A DNA stretch of 64,000 bases. Origin: Cannabis sativa. Its lineage: Eukaryota > Streptophyta > Magnoliopsida > Rosales > Cannabaceae. Below the pieces are notes generated by a model that was not told where the DNA came from, searched no databases, and saw nothing but the letters and a program-made list of their open reading frames with translations. Of the stretch, positions 1 to 9,454 are shown one piece after another (position 1 is the stretch's first letter; each line of letters begins with the position of its first letter). Where the stretch lies: NCBI RefSeq assembly GCF_029168945.1, contig NC_083608.1, positions 20,912,136-20,976,135 of the forward strand. Reading direction: 5' to 3'. The translations under genes and the position numbers were made by a program.

Positions 1-500
1 GAAAAGGGCTTTACGGACCTCTTCATCTGATACCGGGGCAAGTAGAGAAACATTTTGAGCCTCAGTAACCGTGGTGGGAATATTAGCAATGACAGGGGTA
101 GTATGTGTATTCGAGGTGCATAAAAGATCACTAAAATAATTGACAATAACATCAGCTAAACCATTGTTCCAGTCAATCCAATTACCGTGAGTATCTCTGA
201 GCTTGGACACAGAGTTGTGCTTTTTCCTCGACGTGGCATAGGCATGAAAGTATTTGCTGTTATGATTCCCTTCTCTAAGCCACAGTTGCTTCAACCTTTG
301 CCTCCAAAACACCTCTCTTTGAGTATAGACTTCAAATAACTGTTTTTCAGCTTCTTTAAATCTCTCAATTGAATCAGCATCCCTTCCTTTTCTCCATTTT
401 CTAACATCATCTTTAAGATTACGAATTCTATCCTTGAAATTCCCAGTGTAATCTTTACCCCAGTCTAAAACTGTACTGCAATGAGATATTTTATCTGTTA
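1..500 (-). mobile_element. 5'-truncated LINE (L1-type) ORF2 fragment
   Basis: The minus strand reads without a stop for about 166 codons. It covers the linker between the endonuclease and reverse transcriptase of a plant L1-type LINE. Recognisable pieces are a WGKD stretch near position 460, the conserved QLWLREGNHNSKYFHA block near 240-300, the WNNGLADVIVNYFSDL block near 125-180, and the opening of the RT domain (SDEEVRKALF) at the left edge. The element continues beyond the window on the left. Homology stops near 500, as expected for a LINE truncated at its 5' end on insertion. No start codon is present, so this is a fragment and not a gene. It resembles the equivalent part of the other two LINEs in the window but is a separate copy. 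Confidence 0.85.
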
Positions 501-1996
501 TACTTTAATTCATGGAAAATCTACTTACAAAATTAAATTGTCTAGAGACAATTGTCCTATTCAAAATTATTCATCTACATTTTTACATTTTTTTCATGTT
601 GTCTACACATATATCATTAATTAATTAATTAAAATATAATTGGTGAGATTTGATAAAAAGTACTAATGATATAAGTCAATGTTTATTACTTATAAAAAGT
701 TAGTATCTCAGTCTCACTTCTAATTATTATTATCTTTTTTCTTATTTTAGAGTAAAATGAGTTTTCCAGTAAAATAAATAATTATTATGTTTTGGTCAAA
801 GAAAATATTCTATATAAATATTGAAAATATCTATATTAGAAACATTGATTTTGTCCCTGTAATAGATACACTTTTAATATTAAAAATTGTAGCCGTAGAA
901 TTTTCCTACAAAATTTTTATAAAGAGTTTATGATATATATATATTATCTTATATTTTTGGTACCTAGATAATTATAATTTAATTTGTTTTATAATAATAT
1001 TTTTGTAATTATTTAAAATATTTTCTAAAATTTTAAAAAACATTTTAAATAATTAAAATGCTGAAAATTAGAGTTTAAATATTTTTTGGCAAGCGTATTA
1101 ATTTTTTTTATACACATGTAAAATAAATTCTGTAAAATAAATTTTGTAAATTTTTTTCTAATCTACTCAGAGGAGGAACACCTTGTGCACACCATTTAGG
1201 TATGTTCATTCCATAACTTCCTATATTATATGATATAATTATTATTTTATAATACATGTTATAGTTTATTATATATTACAAAAGAAAAATAATTTGAAGT
1301 TCATTGTCACATTGTGTGCTAAGGTATATTATGATTAGACATTAAATAAAAAGGCAATGTATACATACATAGACAAAAGGAATCATTTGGGTGCAATGAC
1401 TCAATGAGTGGCTATTGGATAAACTTTTTTTCTTTGTATATCTATATACTCAATAGTGGGAGTAGGTATACCTACAGGCTATATAAATTATTTTAAAATT
1501 AGAAACTATTACACTCCAATATTAATTTGTATATCAACATAATGAAAAAGTAGATTTTTTTTTTTTTGAAACAGAATGAAAAAGTAGATTGAAGCTCGTA
1601 TAATTACATTTAATTGAGTTAGAATATACAAAATATTTTTTAGTTGGATATACAATATATAGTTTAAATGGTTGGTTTAGTTTTTTTTTTTTAAAGGATC
1701 ACCTATTAATTAATTAAAAAAAATTAGATCTCATGAAGAAGACAAAAAATAGGCAAGAAATGGTTAGTTTAGTTGATTTCAAAAAAAAAAAAAAAGTTTA
1801 GTTACACATATATTATGTGTGATGCTATAAAGAAATATATGTACACATTTAATTATTCATATGAATGAAAGAGAATATTATTCCTAAAAATTACATGTGA
1901 CATTCAATATTTATCTTTGAGTGGTCATCTCAAATTTAAGCGGTAGTTTTTCTTGTACGCCATGTCATCCATATCTAATATAGTATTATTTTAAAC
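501..1996. other. AT-rich intergenic stretch without recognisable genes
   Basis: This is very AT-rich sequence with homopolymer runs of A and T and no ORF or family I recognise. It ends at the 5-bp duplication taaac (1992-1996) that flanks the copia-derived element. Confidence 0.6.
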
Positions 1997-2232
1997 TGTT
2001 ATAAAATAATATAAAGTAGATGAGAAGAAAGAAGAAGAAGATGAAGAGAGAAAGAGAAAGTGAATGAGAATTTCTGAGTTGTTTATTCCAATGGGGTGAA
2101 CCCCTATTTATACAAGAGTGAGATATTAAGAAACTAAGAAAAAGGGAAACTAAGAAAAAGAAAATGTTGATTACAATTAATGGCAATAAATAAAAGATTT
2201 GGACATCCACATAATTATTAATATTTATAACA
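1997..2232 (-). repeat. 3' LTR of the copia-derived element
   Basis: This 236-bp terminal repeat starts TGTTATAA and ends TATAACA. It matches 6993-7238 almost base for base, apart from a 10-bp tandem duplication near the start of the other copy and about two substitutions. The polypurine tract adjoins it at 2233-2242, which makes it the 3' LTR of a minus-strand element. Confidence 0.9.
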
Positions 2233-2242
2233 CTCCCCCTTG

Positions 2243-2905
2243 GATGTCCATAATAACTGTCTTATTAAAAATCTTGCTGAAAACTTGATCAAAGGAAAAA
2301 GAGTATAGTGTAAACTAACTCCCCCTCATTTAGGCATTTGTGGAGATCTTCTAATCGACGAATTTCGATCTTGTCTGCTGTCTTCTCAAATGTTGATGTT
2401 GGTAATAACTTTGTGAATAAGTTTGTAAGATTGACACTCGATTGAATATGTTGAACACCAATATGCATTTTCTTGAAGCGTATAAAGAAGAATTTGGTGA
2501 AATGTGTTCTAACTCTATCTCCTTCAATGTACCCTCCTTTTAGTTGGGCGATGCAACCAATATTATTTTCATAGAGAACTGTTTGTGTTGATACTTCTTT
2601 ATAGAGTGCAATCCATATGTTTCCCGAATATGCTATGTCAATGATCTCACTCCCACACATTCTCTACTTGCTTCATAAAATGCAAGTATGTTAAAATGAT
2701 TTATAGCTGCCTCGTTAAAAACCTTCCCAGAAAAACCCAGTGGCACAAAATCTGAGCTAGGGAAAAAGAGTACAATGTATATTTCATATTCATAATTATT
2801 TGCAAGTTGCCTCGTTAAAAACCTTGCCAGGAAAACCCATTGGGACAAAACCTGAACTAAGGGAAAAAGAGTGCAACATGAATATGTCTCCCCCTCATGC
2901 ACATA
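2243..2905 (-). repeat. Three copies of a GCCTCGTTAAAAACC-type repeat
   Basis: A block of about 75-100 bp occurs three times near 2255-2330, 2708-2790 and 2810-2900. Each copy has a TTAAAAA(C/T)CTT core, then an (A/G)GAAAACCC-like part, then GGAAAAAGAGT. Copies one and three end in ACTCCCCCTCAT or TCTCCCCCTCAT, which resembles the polypurine tract at the LTR border read on the other strand. The repeat gives short spurious translations, and I see no gene in it. Confidence 0.7.
2289..2660 (-). pseudogene. Copia RNase H C-terminal relic
   Basis: This 123-codon minus-strand reading frame carries the end of a Ty1/copia RNase H. The visible pieces are a TVLYENNIGCIAQLKGGYI block, a degraded HI(S)PKFFF-like stretch, IQSSVNLTNLFTKLLPTSTFEK, and the closing RRLEDL. 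In copia elements this stretch contains an RNase H active-site aspartate within YEDN, and here that residue reads N (YENN). It is the only coding relic I can recognise in the element and sits next to the 3' LTR, as it should. Nothing upstream in the element encodes integrase or reverse transcriptase, so this is a dead remnant. Confidence 0.8.
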
Positions 2906-5900
2906 TGATCCATAATTCTTTTTGTGATAATATATCTCATAAGATTATTGTTATCACTTTTAAAATATCACCATATATATCTTTGATCATATATTTTCTA
3001 TAACTCTTTCAGAGTATGTATGGACTTCTAAATTATAGATGAGGGGTTCGTGGAACATTAGTCTTTATCCAACTAATTGTATCATTCATGTGTGTACACA
3101 ACTTTGTTCATACTAAAATTTAAAATTTCAAGTAGATATGAACATAACACATTAATGGTACTATAAATTTTCATTTGTGACAAATGATGGTACTCCAAGA
3201 CCACGTATTTGTTCCATCTTGTTGTATGATCTTAATTTCCATATCAAATGATCATATATCTATAATTCTTGATACATATGAAGTACTTCAGGACTTCAAT
3301 ACTAATGAACAAACTTTATACATTAATATTTCTTGAAATACAAAAGAAATAAAAGTTTGTTCTTCAATTAATCAAAAACTCTTCAAGAGTCTATCACAAC
3401 GTATAATTTACGAATTTATATTGCATAGACAACCATACGTATTTTTCAAACAATAATTTACTTACATGTCTTTATTTCATACAAAGATCTTTGTCATATA
3501 GTGCGCGCGACTTTGAATTTATATCACTTAAGACATGTATTAAATTCTTCTAGAATTTTTAGATAAGGCTTATTTCAAATTCTCACTATATTAGGAGCTC
3601 CAAATGAATAACCTTTTGTTGCAACATTTATGTGACGTTTATAAATCTTCATAAAATATATTCCAGGCTATAATCAAATCATGATTATATTTTCTCAATA
3701 TTTAAGCCTTACTTCAATCAATCTCATGTCTATGCAAACTTTGTACAACAATTCATTATGTACAAATACATATATGCAAATTTCTCATTAGAAATATTTA
3801 TTTGCACACCCTACAGGTCTTACTTCACTTTATGCGAGTAAACTTGCCTGGACTGCGTCATAATATTTTGGCCAAAAATCAAAATGTATGTCGATAATTC
3901 TCGACAAATCTAATACCATGATCCTTGCTATCTCATGTTATTTTATTGCATATGCAAACATTCAACATCTATTGTCGACAAAAATTTCATTATATGATAA
4001 TTTCCTCCCATATTGACATAACTTATAGAGATCTCTTTAATTTATAGGTACCTATATAGAATCACTTCAGGGATTCAATTATGATCAAATGTGTTATGTC
4101 TAACTTCTCTTGGGAGTCTCTTCAAGTACCGTTTTCATCACGGTTATCATTTTAATACTTTATAACACTAAGGTATCTCCATGAGTACCTCTAGCTTTAA
4201 CAACTTTAGGGCAAATCAAATGAACATTTACTAATAATTTCTATATTGTTCATTTACGCTTCAGGCGTTTTCAACTCATTCTATCTCAACTTTGAGTAAT
4301 ATTGATTTGCAGTTGGTATATATCATTTTGAACTATATCGTTCTTATACTTTGTGCAAGGATCATTTTTCAAAAATTATCATCGATCCCAACTGCTTCTC
4401 TTCCCCTGATCGAGAGAATTTTAAGAAATTGTGATATCTAATAATATTAATACATCTGTAGGGATTTCAATATATCACAATGAATCAATATCTATTTAAA
4501 CTCATATATATTATATGACATTGAACTTCAGGTTCAATAACTTCAGTTTCAAGTTCAATACTTATGAACTTAATTCATTTCTAAGAATGAGTCATACGTG
4601 TATAATTAGAAATACATAAATTTACACATTTTGTAAATGCATGATCATATAATCTTATCACATCGATAAGAAACTATGCAATAAAAATCTAACAATGGCT
4701 CAAGATTGTTAAAGAAATATAATTTAAATATTTTCTATGTGCAAATATATGCACATTCTTCTTTTGAGCCTTATAAATTAACAATGAGAAGAATCTTTTG
4801 GTTCTTCAACAAAATTTAGTCAAATCCTTTGACAATTTATTGCATATGATTTATCATGTCAAAATAATTCAATTAATGAACTTTAGGTTCACTATAATTT
4901 GTATTTCAATGAAACTTTCAAAGGTAATGTAAATTCATTACAACATAATCATTATAAGTTTCATTTTTATATACACGAATAATATAATTATATTATTCTC
5001 CTAAACATATACACTCTTCAGGAGTCACTATTATGTTTATCAAATTTTATATTTCTTCAGGAATCACTATCATCAATTTAATGATGTGTATTATATAAAA
5101 TGTACATAACAACTTCATCATGTTGTTATAATGGTCAAATAGATATAATCATAATATATCATTCATTTTTCCTGGTATCTTTTTAACAAGTCGTCTAATT
5201 TATTTAGACTATTCATCAGTCTAATTATCATGACTTGATATATTATATATTTAAATGTACAATAAGTACATATAATAATCATTTTGTGATTCTTTATCAC
5301 TTTGATTATATTGGATCACTAACAAATATTAGTAAGTTATATATTCACTTCTGGGAATATGCAAACTGAATTATATAGTAACTATATATATACATATCTT
5401 GTACCAACAATAGTTTGAAACTATTGATTTCAAGAAATAATAAAATATGTATATATTAATTTACTTCTGGCATTGCCAATATATGTGAAATCCATATTCT
5501 TTGAAATAGAATTTCATGTCTATTCATTCTCTTTAGGGAATGATATTTAAATATTCTAAATGTACAATAAATTTGTACAATTCACATTCTATTCAATAAT
5601 CAAATATACTTTTATCTTGATTATAAGTGTGTCCGTACTACAGGTACGCGACTACTATTATTCAATTCCACACATGATATATAGATTTTATACACTTTGA
5701 TTGTGTGTGGTATCTCATCTTTTGGTTGTTTCCACTTTCTTCTGGAAATATTTGAGTAAATAATGCCATCGATTGTTTAAAATCATTACATTCACTTCGG
5801 GGAATGACGTTGAACAAGTAGAACATTATTATAAATTTCTTAAAAATTTAATACTTGTTCATATATAAAAAGAAATTACTCAGCAATTTCTTTAACAATA

Positions 5901-6445
5901 TTTCAAAGAATATATGAATACAATTTTTGCATAATCTCCAAGATGTATGCAAAATTTGATCTTTAATATATGTCACATGCAATAATTTCTAACATTGCAA
6001 GTAATAACAATGTATAGTAACATGACTAATACAAACAATTTTTAAAAGTAGTTGAATTCAATTCGTATCATTCTCTGCAGGGAATGATGAATAATAAATA
6101 CATGTCTCATGTATTTAAATAACATTAGTCATGCTCGCTGTTATTCTTATACTTTGATGTTTCAATGCAATTTTCTTAACATTCTTTTTAGGTATTCAAA
6201 ACATACTATAAAATTGCATCAATAATAATCATTTTTAATGATTCTTTAGTTGTATTCACATAAATACAATCATTTTTTTTTTGACAAATATAAAACATTT
6301 ACTTCAGGAAATATTTGTCAAAATCTATATCGATATTAGATTACTTTTCATTGTCCTCAAAGAATACAAGAACATATATATATATATAAATATGTATTCA
6401 TCTCTTTCATTATATATCCATCAACTATATAATGAATATTACGTT

Positions 6446-6670
6446 TGCATAATCTTCAGGATATATGCAAGATTTTATTGAGGGCGCATAATCATCAGGA
6501 TATATGCAATATTTTATCGAGGATGCATAATCTTCAGGATATATGCAATTTTTTTTATCGATGATGCATAATCTTCAGGATATATGCAATATTTTATCGA
6601 TGATGCATAATCTTTAGGATATATGCAATATTTTATCGATGATACATAATCTTTTGAATATATGTATAAT
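6446..6670. repeat. Tandem array, about five copies of a 39-41-bp unit
   Basis: Units read GCATAATCTTCAGGATATAT then GCAATATTTTATCGATGAT, with small changes and one homopolymer expansion. The first half of each unit is an imperfect inverted repeat (TGCATA ... TATATGCA). The array lies inside the copia-derived element, about 320 bp from the right LTR. Confidence 0.85.
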
Positions 6671-6992
6671 TTATATAGATTTTCTCTATCATATCATAGG
6701 CACACATATATTGTAAATATTATGAATGATAAGAACATAATATATATATATGAAATCAATAATAAATATATAAAAACATATACATACATATATAATATAT
6801 AGATATATAGATAAAAAGAAAAAGGAAACCAAATGATTCTTGAAATTGTTTCCGTCAGCGGAGTATATATATAAATATATATTTAGTGTATTTTGACTTT
6901 GAAACAATTCAAGAACTTTAACAAGATACTTACATTGGGACTTGGGCAGAAACTCATGCTTGAAGCTTGGGCAGAGACTCGTGCTGATAACG

Positions 6993-7238
6993 TGTTATAA
7001 AATAATATAAAATAATATAAAGTAGATGAGAAGAAAGAAGAAGAAGATGAAGAGAGAAAGAGAAAGTGAATCAGAATTTCTGAGTTGTTTATTCCAATGG
7101 GGTGAACCCCTATTTATACAAGAGTGAGATATTAAAAAACTAAGAAAAAGGGAAACTAAGAAAAAGAAAATGTTGATTACAATTAATGGCAATAAATAAA
7201 AGATTTGGACATCCACATAATTATTAATATTTATAACA
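6993..7238 (-). repeat. 5' LTR of the copia-derived element
   Basis: This 246-bp terminal repeat matches 1997-2232. It is preceded on the plus strand by CTCGTGCTGATAACG, whose reverse complement is a copia-style primer-binding site next to a 5' LTR. The flank taaac at 7239-7243 completes the target-site duplication. Confidence 0.9.
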
Positions 7239-7243
7239 TAAAC

Positions 7244-7709
7244 TATATTACTACATCTACATACACAATATTATGAGAGATATAGTGTACACATTATAAT
7301 AATTGTATTAAATCCATAGATAGATAAAAATAGGGGCGGACCCACATTGTAGCGAGGGGAGACAGTCACCTCCTGAAAAAAAAAATTGGAAAAAAAATGT
7401 ATATGTATTTTAATTAATTACAACATATATTTGTATTAAAAATAATATTTATAGACATAATAATAAGTTTGGTGTAATGATTAAAGTACATGTAAATATG
7501 TTAGAGGTTAAAGGTTCAAATCTCACTAACTATTACTTTATATTTTTTTGCCAACTGGATAAAAATATGTATTAGATAGGCATAATTATATAATTTGTTT
7601 TTAAATATGTATATATATATTTTAATATGTTAGAATATATATGTTAGATAGACTTAATTTTATTTATATGTTCAAATAGATAATATATTAAAAAATAATT
7701 TATTTATGT
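7244..7709. other. Intergenic AT-rich stretch with a possible tRNA-like (SINE) relic
   Basis: No gene is visible. At 7470-7487 (TGGTGTAATGATTAAAGT) and 7511-7526 (AAGGTTCAAATCTCAC) there are sequences resembling the A and B boxes of a tRNA-derived Pol III promoter, about 25 bp apart. This suggests a degraded SINE, but I cannot define its ends. A GGGCGGACCCAC motif near 7334 is typical of plant MITE or hAT ends but has no clear partner. The gypsy element inserted at 7710. Confidence 0.35.
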
Positions 7710-8456
7710 TGTTGACCGAGGTTTTCGGCAACCAATAAAATATCATAAGATTAGAGAACTGTAAGAAAATTTAAGAAGGATTTTTACGTGGTTAGGGCGT
7801 TAATGAGCCTTAGTCCACGAGTCTGTGTTATTTATGGATGTATTTAATGCAGAGAATGTTCTTGGTGAGTATTTACTCTTCTTGCACTTATGCAACCCAA
7901 AATTCTCGACCTCATTTAATGAGCTTTGATGGGGTATTTATAGTGTTTTTGGTGGGGTAATCCCCAGGATTATTGTACATGTGTATCTGTAAAATCCATA
8001 AAGATGGGTATTCCCAATGAATTTACCATGAGTAATGCATGGTCAAGTCCCTACGTGCAGTAGGGCTTTTATGTGGAATGTCCTTATTGTCTTTTGACTG
8101 ATGTGACTCTTCACAGTGTAGCCGTCAATAGACTTAAATGATCATTACTTCGCAGCTGCAGATTGGGGGTTGTGCCGTCAGACTTTATTGCGTGTAGCAG
8201 TCCCAACACGTTTCCTCCCATGCGGCATTAAATGCGAATTGACTGCTCAGGGAAAGCCTGACACCTCGCGGAGATGCCTTAGTATTACTTGGGCATCCGG
8301 GAGCGTATGGGGCTCAGCATGCCTTCTCCGGGAGGCATGTCTCGGATGCTGCCTTATATCACAAAGACTTAGCAAATAATTTAAGCATTAAGACGTTTTG
8401 ATCCACGTGTCCCTGTCCGGTTGGTCCACGTATATTGGGCAAAATCAGGGGCAACA
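7710..8456 (-). repeat. 3' LTR of the Tat gypsy element
   Basis: This 747-bp terminal repeat is the same length as its partner at 19011-19757. The sequence just inside it (8457-8470) reads TTTACCCCCCAAGCC, which is a polypurine tract on the minus strand, so this is the 3' LTR. Confidence 0.95.
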
Positions 8457-8465
8457 TTTACCCCC

Positions 8466-8496
8466 CAAGCCTTGTTTATTTGAAAAACAAGGCTTG
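8466..8496. repeat. Perfect 12-bp inverted repeat beside the polypurine tract
   Basis: The arms CAAGCCTTGTTT (8466-8477) and AAACAAGGCTTG (8485-8496) are perfect reverse complements around a 7-nt loop. They would form a stable hairpin directly inside the 3' LTR. Confidence 0.85.
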
Positions 8497-8780
8497 TTCA
8501 AGTGCCTCTGGTTGACCCCTCGGTTTACCGGCACGAGCTTTGAGCGCGTGAAGGTACATTTAATGATCGCCTTTAATGCAGCGATTCACTTTTTGCAGAC
8601 GTCGATCCGTTTCATGCCCATTGATTGATACGGCGCATTAATGGTGTCAGACGGATACTCAAGCGTTTGCACCGCCTTTATTACGAATCAATCCAACCGT
8701 TGATTCTTGGGAATTCGAATCGTGCGCCTCCCCAACCGTTCGATTGGTAGGTGATAGCGCCTGTTCCTCATGCACTTTGG

Positions 8781-8792
8781 CCTATAAAAGCC
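8781..8792 (+). promoter_or_regulatory. Candidate TATA box of the antisense gene
   Basis: CCTATAAAAGCC at 8781-8792 is a textbook plant TATA box. It lies about 200 bp upstream of a strong splice donor (8984) and about 670 bp upstream of the ATG at 9455, on the plus strand opposite to gag-pol. Transcription would be expected to start near 8815. This is inferred from sequence only. Confidence 0.55.
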
Positions 8793-8983
8793 ACCATCTT
8801 TCCTTCATTTGGTTACTTTCCATTTCTTGCCAACTTTGTTCGAGTTTTTCAGAGCAAAATCCCCAGACCAAGAAAAAACCTTCAAACACTCTACAAATTT
8901 CCCTGCTATCCTTCATTCACCACTGTCAGCCTATATTTCCTTTGTTCGATCGACAACAGAACCCCCAGTTTCAACACTTCACT

Positions 8984-9445
8984 GTAAGTTTCTCGCATCC
9001 CTTGCTTTACTGTTTGTGTTTATGGCATGCTTTAATTATCTGTTTGTTTTTCTGGGTTTGGTATTTGAAGTTTCTGGGAATGTATTCTTTTGAGTTTTTC
9101 ACGTAACAGGTCTAGATTCACCTTCTCTGGTGTTAGGGTTACTCTAGTCACGTACTTGTTGTTATTTTTTGCAAAAGACCATACACTCTTCGTGTACTGG
9201 CCTTCAAGGGCATAGAGAAGATTTCGTTTTTCTCGATTTTCTGCCCTTTCTTTTTCTTTTACGCGCAATATCGCCTTCTGTGAGTTCTTTGCACCCAACT
9301 TTTGTCCAAGAAATCCTTCTAAGGCTTTCTGGTTGACAGATGTCCGGAGGGGGCCTCTTTCCAGCGGTTAGGGGACCCCCATTCCCTTTTTTGATTTAGG
9401 GTTTGGTATGGGGCCTGATTGCTGGAATCTTAACTCTTTTTACAG
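8984..9445 (+). other. Candidate 5' leader intron of the antisense gene
   Basis: The donor is ACT/GTAAGTTT at 8984 and the acceptor is TCTTTTTACAG at 9445. The acceptor is preceded by a pyrimidine-rich tract and falls 9 bp before the candidate start codon at 9455. The spliced leader would be about 180 nt. Confidence 0.5.
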
Positions 9446-9454
9446 AATCAAAAC

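Larger units (their letters stand above)
1997..7238 (-). mobile_element. Copia-derived LTR retrotransposon, non-autonomous, young
   Basis: Two direct repeats (1997-2232 and 6993-7238), both beginning TGTTATAA and ending TATAACA, bound this 5.2-kb element. It is flanked by the 5-bp duplication taaac (1992-1996 and 7239-7243). The minus-strand orientation is shown in three ways. A purine tract (minus strand AAGGGGGAG) sits just inside the left LTR at 2233-2242. A primer-binding-like sequence (minus strand GTTATCAGCACGAG) sits just inside the right LTR. A copia RNase H relic lies at the 3' end. Apart from that relic the 4.7-kb interior has no meaningful ORF, is strongly AT-rich and is full of short repeats. 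The LTRs differ by eye at only about two bases plus a 10-bp duplication, so insertion was recent even though the coding region is gone. The element was therefore probably mobilised by proteins from another copia. Confidence 0.9.

Noticed and set aside
1986..2210. 74-residue minus-strand ORF, repeated at 6995-7216
   Set aside because: It lies inside the LTRs and is low-complexity (Phe/Leu/Ser from purine-rich repeats). It is duplicated only because the LTR is duplicated.
2633..2902. ORF with FVPLGFSGKVFNEAA-type text
   Set aside because: It is a translation of the internal GCCTCGTTAAAAACC repeat. The same phrase appears twice because the DNA repeats, and there is no domain.
6281..6907. Small ORFs in the copia-derived element
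   Set aside because: They are Ile/Tyr-rich translations of AT-rich tandem repeats with no similarity I recognise.
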